DNA of 64,000 nucleotides from Candidatus Hydrogenisulfobacillus filiaventi (GTDB lineage: Bacteria > Bacillota > Sulfobacillia > Sulfobacillales > R501): assembly GCA_902809825.1 (NCBI GenBank), contig LR778114.1, forward strand, positions 372,001 through 436,000, in the 5' to 3' direction. The notes under the pieces are model-generated. The model was not told the DNA's origin. It saw only the letters and a program-made list of their open reading frames with translations, and made no database searches. Positions 1-8,943 of the stretch are shown piece after piece (within the stretch, counting starts at the first letter, position 1; every line of letters begins with the position of its first letter). A program made the position numbers and the translations under genes.

Positions 1-567
1 GTGCTGACGCGCCCCGTGGGGCCGGACCAGCCCATTCCCGCCTCGGCGGTGGCCTGGCAGACCTATCCGCTCCGCCTGGTGCCCCCCGGTGCCATCCGCA
101 GCCCCGCGGCCCTGGCCGGGGCCTGGAGCGCGGAAGCCCTGACCCCGGGCGTCCCCCTTACGGCCGCTGAAGTGTTCCGGCCGCGGGAGGCCAATGTCCT
201 GGCAGCCCGGGTGGCGCCCGGCACCGAGGCGCTGGCGGTGCCGGTCAGTGCGGACAATGCCGTGGACGGGATGGTCAGCCCGGGGGACCGCATCAGCCTC
301 TACACCACCGTGACCGGGCCGGGCGGCCACCCCCGCACGGTGCAGGTCTTCCGGGAGCTGCCGGTGCTGGCTGTGGACGGCAGCCTGAGCCCGGCCGCCC
401 CCACCCCGGGGCGCGGCTTCACCCTGCTGCTGGCCCTGCCCCCCTCCGCGGTTACCGAGCTCCTCTACATCATGCAGCATGGCCCTCTGACCGTGACCCT
501 GGACGGGCCATCGCCGGCCCCGAAGCCCGCCCCCTTCGGGCAGGCCCAGTGGGAGAACCTGCACTAG
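1..567 (+). CDS. cpaB: CpaB/RcpC-like Flp pilus assembly protein, 5' partial
   Basis: This is the C-terminal part of a CpaB (RcpC)-type protein of the Tad/Flp pilus machine, a periplasmic-side component with an SAF domain. The SAF segment covers about residues 5-75 (PVGPDQPIPASAV, then PGVPLTAAEVF), followed by the VSPGDRISLYTT strand region typical of CpaB. Family members begin with a short cytoplasmic stretch and one membrane helix, and that part is absent. The frame is open at base 1, where a GTG happens to fall, so the true start very probably lies left of the window. The stop is 21 bases before tadB, which supports an operon with the next two genes. Confidence 0.72.
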   Translation: MLTRPVGPDQPIPASAVAWQTYPLRLVPPGAIRSPAALAGAWSAEALTPGVPLTAAEVFRPREANVLAARVAPGTEALAVPVSADNAVDGMVSPGDRISLYTTVTGPGGHPRTVQVFRELPVLAVDGSLSPAAPTPGRGFTLLLALPPSAVTELLYIMQHGPLTVTLDGPSPAPKPAPFGQAQWENLH

Positions 568-588
568 CCGGGGAAAGGGGTAGACGGC

Positions 589-1497
589 GTGAGCTGGCGC
601 ATCCTGGTCCCCCTGCTGTGGGCGGCGGCCCTGCCGGCGGCGTGGGTGGCAGCCGCCGACTGGCGGTTGCGCCGGCGGCTATGGCGGGTGCTGGGGGAGG
701 AACGGGAACCGGGGCCGGTGGCGCCCTGGCGCTTGCACTGGCAGGCCTTCGAGACCCGCTGGCGGCAGAGCCCCCGGGCGGCCGCCCTGCAGTTGAAGCC
801 GCAGGAGTATTACGGCCTGCTGGCGGCGGCCGTGGGGGTGCCGGGGCTGGCCGGCGCCCTCTGGCGGGGGCCGTTGGGGGCCCTGGTGCTGGGCCTGGTC
901 GGGGGCTTGGCCACCTTAAGCTGGTTCCGCTACCGGCAGGCGCAGTGGCTGGCGGCGGCCACCGCCGCCCTGCCCGCCCTCTTCCGTTCCCTGAGCGCTG
1001 CCCTGCGGGCCGGGTCCAACATCACCCAGGGGCTGGCCCTGGTGGCGGCCCAGACGCCGGAGCCCTTGCGGACGGAGGTCCAGCGCGCCCTGAAACGCCT
1101 GGCGGTGGGGTACGACTTCGACGCCGTGCTGGAGGAACTCTCCCGGCGCATCCCCTCCCGCGACCTGGAGCTGGCGGTGCTGGCCATCACCGTGCAGCGG
1201 GAGGTCGGCGGATCCCTGGCTGATATCCTGGATCATCTGGTCACCACCATTGAGGAGCGGCAGCAGCTGCAGCGGGAGGTTCGCGCCCTCACCGCCCAGG
1301 GCCGTTTCTCCGGCTGGGTGCTAGCGGCCCTGCCCCCGTTGGTGGCAGGCGCCATCATCCTGCTCAACCCCGGCTATCTCACCCCCATGCTGCACCGCCT
1401 GTCCGGCTGGGCGGCCCTGGCCTACGCGGCGGTGTCGCTGGTGGTGGGGATGGTGGTCATCCGCATGCTGGTGGACGGGGCGGCGCGGGGGGTCTAG
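589..1497 (+). CDS. tadB: TadB-like inner-membrane platform protein of Tad pilus
   Basis: A type II secretion F-domain protein of about 302 residues, the usual TadB size. It has an N-terminal membrane helix (residues 5-22), two further helices near 85-120, the conserved cytoplasmic T2SSF helical domain (about 125-240, with ALPALFRSLSAALRAGSNI and a TVQREVGGSLADIL motif), and two C-terminal helices near 245-295. TadB and TadC together form the membrane platform that the TadA ATPase acts on to assemble Flp pili. The GTG start follows a purine-rich GGGAAAGGGG stretch. The gene lies between cpaB and tadC, with 13 bases to tadC. Confidence 0.85.
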   Translation: MSWRILVPLLWAAALPAAWVAAADWRLRRRLWRVLGEEREPGPVAPWRLHWQAFETRWRQSPRAAALQLKPQEYYGLLAAAVGVPGLAGALWRGPLGALVLGLVGGLATLSWFRYRQAQWLAAATAALPALFRSLSAALRAGSNITQGLALVAAQTPEPLRTEVQRALKRLAVGYDFDAVLEELSRRIPSRDLELAVLAITVQREVGGSLADILDHLVTTIEERQQLQREVRALTAQGRFSGWVLAALPPLVAGAIILLNPGYLTPMLHRLSGWAALAYAAVSLVVGMVVIRMLVDGAARGV

Positions 1498-1510
1498 GAG
1501 GGGGCGGGGC

Positions 1511-2412
1511 ATGGCGGCGTGGGCGGTGGTGCTGTGGGCGCTGGCGGCGGCCGCAGCCGTGCTGGGCCTGCGGGCCCGGCGGAGGGCCTGGCTCATCCGG
1601 CAGGTGACGGCCGCGGCGCCGGTGCGCCCGCGGGAGGATCCTGACTTCGCAGGGTCTTTCCTGGACCGTCTGGGCGCCCTGACTTGGCGGCGGTGGACCC
1701 GGGGCCTGAGCCGGCGGCTACTCCCCTCCGCGGCCCGCCGCCAGCTGGAGCACCGCCTGCGTCTGGCGGGATCGGCCCGTACCCCGGAGGCCTTTTTTGC
1801 TGGCCGCTTAGTCCTGGCCCTGGTCGGGGCGGTAGCCGGGGCCGGTCTGGGCCTGCTCGAGGCCCATGGGGAGGGGCGCTGCTGGGGGCGGGGGCGGGGA
1901 CCGCCTTCGGGTACCTGTGGCCGGGGGTGCACCTCAACACCCAGGTGCAGCAGCGCCGCCGGGCCCTGCTGGCGGAGCTGCCGGAGGTGTTCGACCTCCT
2001 GGCCACGGCTATGCGGGCCGGCCTGTCCTTTGATGCCGCCCTGCGCCGCATCGTCTCCCATCTCCGGGGACCGGCGGCGGAGGTTTTCGGGCGGCTGGTG
2101 CAGCAGCTCCAGGTAGGGGTGGGCCGCCAGGAGGCACTGGAGGAAGCGGCCCGCCGGACCGACCTGCCGTTGCTCACCCAGTTCGCGGCCATGGTGGCCC
2201 AGGCCAGTGCCACCGGCGGCAGCCTGTCCGACATCCTGGAGGCGTTGGCCCGGACCGGCAAGGCGGAGCGCCTGGGGCGGGTCCGGGAGGCCGCCGCCCG
2301 CTTGCCGGTGGTGCTCCTCTTCCCCATGGTGGCCTTTATCCTGCCCGCCCTCTTCATCGTCCTGCTGGGTCCGGCGGTGATGGCCATCCTGCCCCGCCTG
2401 GGCAGCCTCTAA
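1511..2412 (+). CDS. tadC: TadC-like inner-membrane platform protein, frameshifted
   Basis: Second F-domain platform protein of the Tad pilus. The reading is split. The N-terminal part (from ATG 1511) carries the membrane helix and the LEHRLRLAGSARTPEAFFAGRL region. The rest (VHLNTQVQQRRRALLAELP, MRAGLSFDAALRRI, ATGGSLSDILEALA and the C-terminal hydrophobic pair) is in the frame one base earlier. The switch must lie near 1855-1885, in a G-rich stretch (GCCCATGGGGAGGGG), and fits loss of one base. Joined, the product is about 300 residues, the normal TadC length. It may be a sequencing error, a recent lesion or, less likely, programmed -1 frameshifting. Function is by homology only. Confidence 0.72.
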
Positions 2413-2503
2413 GCCCGGGGGCAGCCCCTCCGGCAACCGGAAGAGGAAATTTGTCGGGAAGCGCGAATCGATCCTGACGGGAAATGCCGAAATCCCGCGA
2501 AAG
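2413..2503. other. Gap between Tad genes and chemosensory operon
   Basis: These 91 bases are locally poorer in G+C than their neighbours (GGAAATTTGTCGGGAAG around 2447-2463). I see no convincing -35/-10 pair, and no sigma-28 flagellar-type promoter. No small gene is supported here. Confidence 0.3.
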
Positions 2504-3451
2504 GTGGTGGGGCCGGTGACCGGTTGGAATCGTTTCCTGGGCTTTCTGGAGTGGAGCGACGCCGATGCCGGTGTGCTGGCCGTCCTGGACTGGGCGGCCC
2601 TGGCGGGGCCCTACACCGACGCCTTCTATGCGCGCATCCGGGCCGTGCCGGAGCTGGACCACCTGGTGCGGGAGCACAGCAGCTATGAGCGGCTGGCCGC
2701 GGCTATGCAGGAATATGTGCGCCGCCTGGCCGACCCGCCGGTAGGGGAGGCCTACCTCGAGCGCATGCGGGCGGTGGCGCGGGTGCATGGGCGGGTGGGG
2801 TTGAGCCCCGACTGGTACCTGGGGGCGTATCGCCTGCTCTGGGAATACGCCCTGCAGGCAGCCTGGGGCCGCCGGGAGGCTGGCCTGCCGGCCGCCCTCG
2901 CCAAACGGCTTACCGCCGACCTGGTCCTCACCATCAGCGCCTACCAGGAGCTGATGGAGGAGCGCAACCGGGAGCTGGAGACCGCCCGTTCCCTGCTGTC
3001 CGGGGCCGAACAGCAGCTTACCGCCGAAGCGGCGGAGCTGGCGGCGGCGGCGACGCAGGCCCGGGCCGCGGGGGGCCGTATGGCGCAGCTGCTGGCCGCC
3101 GTGGCGGAGGAAGGCCGGACGGTCCGGGAGCAGGCGCAGGGGGCCGTCACCCAGGCTGATGCCGGCTCCCGGGCCATGACGGTCCTGGGCGGGCAGGTAG
3201 CCGAAACCCGCAAGACGCTGGAGGAAGTGGCGGCGGCGGAGGCGGCTGCCGCGCTGGAGGCGGTGCGGGCGGCGCTGGACCAGGCGGTGGCCGCCTTTAC
3301 CGCCGTCGCCGGGCGGCTGGAGGAGAGCGGGCGCAGCATCCACGAGCTGGATGCGGCCACCGGCCGTCTGGAGTCCCAGGCCGGGCGGGTGGCCGCTCTG
3401 GCGCGTCAGCTGACGGCCCCGGCCGGTGCTGGGAAGGAGGCCATGCCATGA
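2504..3451 (+). CDS. Soluble globin-coupled (HemAT-like) sensor lacking a receptor tip
   Basis: The N-terminal ~150 residues form a protoglobin heme-sensor domain as in HemAT. The diagnostic run ARVHGRVGLSPDWYLGAYR gives the proximal heme ligand as His95. The C-terminal part (about 150-300) is a long alanine-rich coiled coil resembling the signalling half of a chemoreceptor. There are no membrane segments, so it should be cytoplasmic and sense O2 or another heme gas. Unusually, the conserved hairpin tip of chemoreceptors (the LLALNAAIEAARAGE type run that binds CheA/CheW) is missing, and the protein is about 315 residues against about 430 for HemAT. GTG starts occur at 2504, 2507 and 2516; an AAAGGTGG site best serves 2516. 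The stop overlaps the cheW start by four bases (ATGA). Confidence 0.75.
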   Translation: MVGPVTGWNRFLGFLEWSDADAGVLAVLDWAALAGPYTDAFYARIRAVPELDHLVREHSSYERLAAAMQEYVRRLADPPVGEAYLERMRAVARVHGRVGLSPDWYLGAYRLLWEYALQAAWGRREAGLPAALAKRLTADLVLTISAYQELMEERNRELETARSLLSGAEQQLTAEAAELAAAATQARAAGGRMAQLLAAVAEEGRTVREQAQGAVTQADAGSRAMTVLGGQVAETRKTLEEVAAAEAAAALEAVRAALDQAVAAFTAVAGRLEESGRSIHELDAATGRLESQAGRVAALARQLTAPAGAGKEAMP

Positions 3452-3942
3452 ATGCAGGTCAGCCCTTACTGTTGTGCCAGATCGGGCCGTACCGGTTCGG
3501 GGCGCCGGTGGATCAGGTGACGGAGCTGCTGGCGGCGCCGGTGGCCACGCCGCTGCCGCGGGTACCGGCGGTGCTGCGGGGCATCGTGGTGGTGCGGGGC
3601 CAGCCGCTGCCGCTGCTGGCCCTGCATCCGCTGGTGGGGCTGGACCCGCCGGAGCGGCCGGCCCTGGCGGTGCGGTGGTCGGACGTGGAGGGGCACGCCG
3701 CGCTGGTGGCGGTGGATCAGGTGGAGCGGTTGTGGACCCCCGAGGGGCCGGGGCTGGGCCCGGAGGCCTGGCTGGAGGCGGTGCCTCCGGCCCTGGCCAG
3801 CTGGGGCACCAGCGGCCATCTGGTGGAGGACCATTGGGTGCTGGTGTGGCCGCCCGACCTGCCGGCCCGCATCCTGGGCGCGGCGGCGCCGGCGGCGGAG
3901 GCGGTGGAGGCGGGGCACACCGAGGCGGTGGCCCGCCGCTGA
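3448..3942 (+). CDS. cheW: CheW-like adaptor protein
   Basis: A single CheW domain of about 164 residues. The pattern LLLCQIGPYRFGAPVDQV, then VPAVLRGIVVVRGQPLPLL, matches the two beta-barrel signatures of CheW (RG...VRG.PLP...L). CheW links receptors to the CheA kinase. It starts inside the sensor gene's stop codon and ends 20 bases before cheA, so the three are one operon. The C-terminal 20 residues are Ala/Glu-rich and outside the domain. The partner receptor just upstream lacks the normal CheW-binding tip, so what this CheW binds is an open question. Confidence 0.83.
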   Translation: MNAGQPLLLCQIGPYRFGAPVDQVTELLAAPVATPLPRVPAVLRGIVVVRGQPLPLLALHPLVGLDPPERPALAVRWSDVEGHAALVAVDQVERLWTPEGPGLGPEAWLEAVPPALASWGTSGHLVEDHWVLVWPPDLPARILGAAAPAAEAVEAGHTEAVARR

Positions 3943-3962
3943 CGCGGGGGAAGGAGGCCGGC

Positions 3963-6773
3963 ATGCGGTTTCAGGATGTGGTCTGGGACAGCCCGGAGGA
4001 ACGGCGCCTGTTCGTGGAGGAGGCGACCGAACTGTGCGACACCCTGGAGGCCGGGGCCTTAAGTGCGGCCCCGGACCTGGGGGAGCTGTTCCGGGCGGCG
4101 CATACCTTGAAGGGGTCGGGCGGGCTGGTGGGGCTGGACGAGTGGGTGGCGGCGGTGCATGCGCTCGAGGATGCGCTGGACGCCGCCCGGCAGGGCCGGC
4201 GGCCCTGGGACGGGGCGCTGCAGCAGGCGGTGCTGGACACGGTGGACCGGCTGCGGGCGGAACTGGCGGGGGCGCCGGCCCCGGCGCCCGCCGGGCCGCC
4301 CCCGGCCCCGGCGGCGCCGGCGACCGGGCCGGGCCCGGGGCTCGAACCCTGGCGCTTGACCTGGGACCCGGCCACGCCCCTGCCGGGGGCGCGGGCGTTT
4401 CAAGCCTGGCAGGCGGTGGCGGCGCAGGTGCCGGAGGTGGTGAGCGACCCGCCGCCGGAGGCGTTGGGGGAATGGGCCGGCGGGGTCCAGACCCTGTGGC
4501 TGCCGGCGGGCCTGGAGGCCGCCACCGTGGCGGGCTGGCTGGGGGACCTGGAGGGGCTGCGCGACCTGCAGCCGCCGGGTGTCCCCCAGGCGGCCGGGCA
4601 GGAGACGGTCCCGGCGGCGGACCCGCCGGCGGCGGCCGCGCCGCCCGCCCGCGGCGCCCGCCCCGGCGGGCGCCCGGGCGGGACGGGGACGGGGACGGAG
4701 GGGACCATCCGGGTGCCCGCCCGGGTGCTGGAGCGCATCCTGGAGGGGCTGGGCGAGCTGATGCTGGATGAGGCCCAGCTGGCGCACCGCCTGGCGGGGG
4801 CGGATAGCGAGACCAAAAGCCTGCTGGGACACCTGCACCAGGTGGCCCTGGGGCTGCAGGACACCACCCTGCGGGCGCGCATGCTGCCCCTGGACACCCT
4901 TTTCCGGCAGTACCCGCGGGCGGTGCATGACATGGCCCGCCAGCTGGGCAAGGCCATCCGCCTGGAGGTGAAAGGCGGGGAAACCGAGCTCGACCGGCTG
5001 GTGATGGACCGCCTGCAGGAGCCCCTGCTGCATCTGTTGCGCAACGCTTGCGACCACGGGCTGGAGGATCCCGACCGGCGGCGGCGGGCGGGCAAGCCGG
5101 CGGAAGGGACGGTGCGGCTGGAGGCCTATGCGGCCGAGGGGCATGTGCACATCCTGGTGGCGGATGACGGGGCCGGGATTGCCTGGGAGCGGGTGCGGGA
5201 GAAGGCGGTGGCGCGGGGCTGGCTGGCCCCGGACGCGCCCGTGGACCCGGAGTTGCTGACCCCCTTCCTGTTCCGGGCCGGGTTTTCCACCGCCGCAGGG
5301 GTGAGCGCCCTCTCGGGGCGGGGGGTGGGGCTGGACGCGGTGCAGGCGGTGCTGGACAGCCTGCACGGGACGGTGACGGTGGAGTCGGAGCCGGGCCGCG
5401 GCACCACCTTCCACCTGGAGCTGCCCATGACCATGGCCATCCTGTCCGCGCTGCTGGTGGAGACCGGCCCCTGGGTGCTGGGCATCCCGGTGCTGGCGGT
5501 GGACCGCATCCTGGAGACGGCGGAGGCGCCGCTGGACACCGTGCTGGGGCGGCCGGTGCTGACCGAGGGCCGGCTGCCGGTGCCGGTGTACCGGTTGGAC
5601 GCGCTGCTGGGCCGCCCCCCGGCACCGGAGGCGCCGGTGCCGCCGCTTTTAGTGCGCATCCGGGACGGGCGCACCCAGGCGGCGGTGTGGGTGGACGCGG
5701 TGGACGGGCAGCAGGAGGTGGTGGTCAAACCCGTGCCGGACATCGCTGACCTGGCGCCGTGGATGACGGGGGTGGCGTTGCTGGGGGACGGGCGGCTGGC
5801 GCTGATGCTGGACCTGCGCCGGCTGATTCCCGCCACCCGGCTGGAAGAGGGGCCGGCGGCCGAGGACCGGGTGCTGAAGGCGGGGACCAACCAGATGGAG
5901 CTGCTGGTGTTCCGGCTCTCGGACGGGCAGCGGTACGGCATCAACGTCTATAAGACGCGGGAGATTGTGCCGGGGGTGCCGCTGACGGCGGTACCGGGGC
6001 AGCATCCCTGGACGTTGGGGTTATGGCGGCTGCGGGGGGAGAGCATCCCGGTGGTGAGCCTGCACAAGGCGCTGGACCTGCCGGCCCCGGCGGTGGCGCC
6101 GCTGTTTGTGGTGACCGAATTTAACCAGACCCTGCAGGCGTTTGCGGTGGACGCGGTGGACCAGATTGTGCGGGTCAGCTGGGAACAGGTGCAGCCGTTG
6201 CCGGGGTTGTTTGCCCACAGCCGGGCGGAGCAGCGGCGGTTTACGGGGCTGATTGACCATCCCCAGCTGGGGGTGGTGCAGTTGATTGATTTCGAGCAGA
6301 TCCTGGCCCAGATGGCGCCGCCGGAGTACCCGGAGCCGGCGCCGGCGCTGGGGGCGGGGACCGGGGGCCGGCAGGTGTGGCTGGCGGACGATTCGGCGGT
6401 GGCGCGGCAGCAGGTGGCCAAGGCCCTGGCGCCCCTGGGGGTGCAGGTGCACCCCTTCCCGGACGGGCAGGCCTGCCGGGAGGCCCTGGAGGCAGCGGGG
6501 GAGGGCGGCCTGCCGGACCTGCTGGTGCTGGACGTGGAGATGCCGCGGCTGGACGGCTACACCTTAAGCCGGCTGGTGAAGGCGGACCCGCGCTTGAAGG
6601 CCATTCCGGTGCTGCTCCACACCTCGCTCTCCGGGCATTGGCATGCCGAGCGGGCGGGCCAGGTGGCGGCGGACGCCATCGTGACCAAGTTCGACCCCGC
6701 CCTCTTGGCGCGGACCGCCCAGGCGCTGCTGCTGCACACCGGGGTGCCGCAGGCGGCGCAGGTAGGGGCCTGA
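3963..6773 (+). CDS. cheA: Hybrid CheA histidine kinase with CheV-like CheW-receiver tail
   Basis: A 936-residue fused chemosensory kinase. Order: an HPt domain with phospho-acceptor His47 (FRAAHTLKGSGGL); a long Pro/Ala-rich linker (about 100-240); the dimerisation helices; the HATPase with its N box (LLHLLRNACDHGLEDP) and G box (GRGVGLDAVQ); the CheW-like P5 domain; a second, CheV-type CheW domain (starting near LLVFRLSDGQRYGINVYK, about residue 643); and a C-terminal receiver (about 805-925) with acidic pair DD and phospho-Asp near 857 (VLDVEMPRLDGY). CheA-receiver fusions occur in FrzE/PilL-type systems; the extra CheV unit is unusual. ATG 3963 is chosen for its GGAAGGAGG site. No CheY, CheB or CheR is nearby. 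Confidence 0.88.
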   Translation: MRFQDVVWDSPEERRLFVEEATELCDTLEAGALSAAPDLGELFRAAHTLKGSGGLVGLDEWVAAVHALEDALDAARQGRRPWDGALQQAVLDTVDRLRAELAGAPAPAPAGPPPAPAAPATGPGPGLEPWRLTWDPATPLPGARAFQAWQAVAAQVPEVVSDPPPEALGEWAGGVQTLWLPAGLEAATVAGWLGDLEGLRDLQPPGVPQAAGQETVPAADPPAAAAPPARGARPGGRPGGTGTGTEGTIRVPARVLERILEGLGELMLDEAQLAHRLAGADSETKSLLGHLHQVALGLQDTTLRARMLPLDTLFRQYPRAVHDMARQLGKAIRLEVKGGETELDRLVMDRLQEPLLHLLRNACDHGLEDPDRRRRAGKPAEGTVRLEAYAAEGHVHILVADDGAGIAWERVREKAVARGWLAPDAPVDPELLTPFLFRAGFSTAAGVSALSGRGVGLDAVQAVLDSLHGTVTVESEPGRGTTFHLELPMTMAILSALLVETGPWVLGIPVLAVDRILETAEAPLDTVLGRPVLTEGRLPVPVYRLDALLGRPPAPEAPVPPLLVRIRDGRTQAAVWVDAVDGQQEVVVKPVPDIADLAPWMTGVALLGDGRLALMLDLRRLIPATRLEEGPAAEDRVLKAGTNQMELLVFRLSDGQRYGINVYKTREIVPGVPLTAVPGQHPWTLGLWRLRGESIPVVSLHKALDLPAPAVAPLFVVTEFNQTLQAFAVDAVDQIVRVSWEQVQPLPGLFAHSRAEQRRFTGLIDHPQLGVVQLIDFEQILAQMAPPEYPEPAPALGAGTGGRQVWLADDSAVARQQVAKALAPLGVQVHPFPDGQACREALEAAGEGGLPDLLVLDVEMPRLDGYTLSRLVKADPRLKAIPVLLHTSLSGHWHAERAGQVAADAIVTKFDPALLARTAQALLLHTGVPQAAQVGA

Positions 6774-6784
6774 GAGCCGCCGGC

Positions 6785-6809
6785 GGGCGGCCGGAGGATC
6801 CGGCCGCCC
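6785..6809 (+). terminator. Hairpin after cheA
   Basis: A perfect 10-bp inverted repeat (GGGCGGCCGG, loop AGGAT, CCGGCCGCCC) lies 12 bases after the cheA stop. It is followed by GTGTGCTATTTAT rather than a clean T run, so it is a possible intrinsic terminator of the chemosensory operon, but not a textbook one. Confidence 0.45.
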
Positions 6810-6886
6810 CGTGTGCTATTTATCTCCAAGATTTCCGGCTAGGCACCGATCCGGGGGTATCAGCCGGAACCCCGGGAGGCGGTACC

Positions 6887-8943
6887 ATGACCAGCCTGTT
6901 GAGTGCAGGCCTGCTGGCTGCGGCCCTGGTGGGCCTGTTCGAGCTGGCGGCCTTCCTGCGCACCCAGCCCGGCCTGCCGGCGTGGGCGGGGTGTCTCACG
7001 GGGGTGGCGGCCGCTCCGCTGGCGTGGGCGGCGTTTGCCCGCTGGGGGCCCCTGATCCCGGCCGCCTCCACTTGGCCGGTGCTGGTGGTGGCGGAGAGCT
7101 TCTGGTTGCCGCCGCCCTGTTATGCGGGTTCGGTGGCTCTGAGTCTGGCGGGGGCGGCGGTCACCGGGGGCGCGGCCCGGCCGGCCACCCTGGGGGCCCT
7201 GGCGCTGGTGGCCGCCGGCGCCGGGCTGCCGGCCTGGCGCCACCGGGTCGCCGCCGGAGCTGCCCTGACGGCGGCGGCGCTGACAGCGGACGGCCTCCTG
7301 TTGGGGCTGCCGGCCGGGCTGGAAGGGGCCCTGGTGGCGCTGCCGGTGGCAGCCTATGTGCTGGCCCACCGGCGGCGGGCGGAGGCCCTGCGCCGCGCCC
7401 GACGGGCGGCCGAGCATGATCCGGTGACCGATGCCCTCACCCGCGCCGGCCTGGCGGAATGGCGGGGGCAGTGGCGCCGTCCCCCCTCCGGGTCAGTGGT
7501 GGTGTTGGACCCCGATGACCTGCGGGCGGTGCAGGAGACCTACGGCCGCGCCACCGCGGAGGCGGTGCTGGCGGGGGCCGCCTTCCTCCTTCGGCACCTG
7601 CTGGGGCCGCGCGAGGTGCTGGCGCGGCCGGCGGGCGACCTACTAGAGGTATGGAGTCCGGCTGCGCAGGACAGCGAATCCGCTCGCCATCTCGCCTTGC
7701 GGTTGCATGCCGCCGTCTCCGCCCGGCCCCTGCCTACTCCGGCCGGGCTGGTCCGCTGTCGGTGGTCAGCCGGCTGGGCGGCCGGGGCCCTCAGTGAGGA
7801 CCTGGCCCTGGAGGCGGAACGGGCCGCGCAGGCGGCGCGGCTGGCGGGCGGAGGACGGGTCGCCGGCCCGCCGGATGCGGTACCGGGCCCCGCAGCGGCG
7901 GGCGGGCCCAGCTGGCTGGTGGAGGCAGCCCGGGCCCTCTGGCAGGAGTGGCCGGTGGGGGCTGCCCTGACCGACCCGGACGGGCGGGTGCTGACCGCCA
8001 ACCCCGCCTTTCAGGCCCGCAGCGGCCGCAGCTGGCCCCGGCTGCTGGGCCGCGCCCTGCCCGAGGACCTGCCCTTGACCCCGCCGCAGGCGGTGCGGGT
8101 GGGGGACCGCCTGGCGGCCTACTGGGTCACCCTGGCAGGAGCGGAGGCGGCACCGCTCCTGCCGGCCCCCGCCGCCGCCCTCGACTGGCTGGCCCGTCCG
8201 GGCTTCGCCGCCGACCCCCGCTGGACGGTCACCCCCGTGTTCCAGGCCATCGTCACCCTGCCCGCGGGCCAGCTGCTGGCCTTTGAAGCCTTGAGCCTCC
8301 CCGTTGGGACGGCCGTCCCCTGGATCCCGAAACCCTGTTCCATCAGGCCGCCGGCCTGGGGCTGACCACGGAACTCGACCTGGCCTGCCTGCGGGCCCTC
8401 CGCGATGCCCTGGCCTCACGCTCCTGGCCGGCGGATGCCCTGCTGTTCGTGAATGTCAACCCCACCACCCTGAACCGCCCGGCTGAGGCAGGCCCCTTGC
8501 TGGAGGCGCTCGCCGCCTTGGTCGGGCCCGGCCGGCTGGTGGTGGAGATTTCGGAGCATGTGCCGGCCGACCTCCCGGACGGCTTCTGGGGCCGGCTGCG
8601 GGGGCTCTATCCCGGGGTGATATGGGCGCAGGACGACTACGGGCGCGGGGAGGCCGACGTGCTGCGGCTGGTGAGCCTCGACCCCGACTGGGTGAAGCTG
8701 GACCGCGCCCTGGTGCTGGCCGCCCTGGCGGCGCCCGCCGGCCGCGAGTGGCTGGCCTGGTTCGCGGACTGGCTCCAGAACCGTCATGGCCGGCACCTGA
8801 TTGCGGAAGGGGTGGAGGAGGCGTCGCAGGCGGAGGCCCTGGCCGCCCTGGGGGTAGGGGCAGCCCAGGGGTACCTGTGGGGCCGGCCTTGTGCCTGCCT
8901 GCGCCAGGCCCGGGCGGCGGCGGACACCGGTGCCGCCGGTTAG
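6887..8943 (+). CDS. Membrane GGDEF(degenerate)-PAS-EAL protein, frameshifted
   Basis: A c-di-GMP turnover protein. The N-terminal ~165 residues are hydrophobic helices. A GGDEF-type domain follows (EHDPVTDALTRAGLAEW) whose active-site loop reads RPAGDLLEV, so cyclase activity is unlikely. Then come a short PAS-like segment (TDPDGRVLTANPAFQARSG) and an EAL phosphodiesterase domain. In the first frame EAL begins as VFQAIVTLPAGQLLAFEAL. The continuation (DGRPLDPETLFHQAAGLGL, VNVNP, VVEISEH, QDDYGRG, VKLDR, IAEGVEE, QGY) is in the frame one base earlier. The switch is near 8296-8305, beside a CCCC run. Most catalytic EAL residues survive, so the intact protein would probably degrade c-di-GMP. 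ATG 6887 has a GGGAGG site. It could be a sequencing error or a real break. Confidence 0.72.

Noticed and set aside
3426-3962. Upstream extension of the CheA frame over cheW
   Set aside because: The frame is open there but yields Gly/Ala low-complexity sequence; ATG 3963 has a strong ribosome site and begins a normal HPt domain.
2354-5625. Long minus-strand Pro/Arg-rich open frames under the chemosensory genes
   Set aside because: Shadow frames of GC-rich coding DNA; no start signals or domains.
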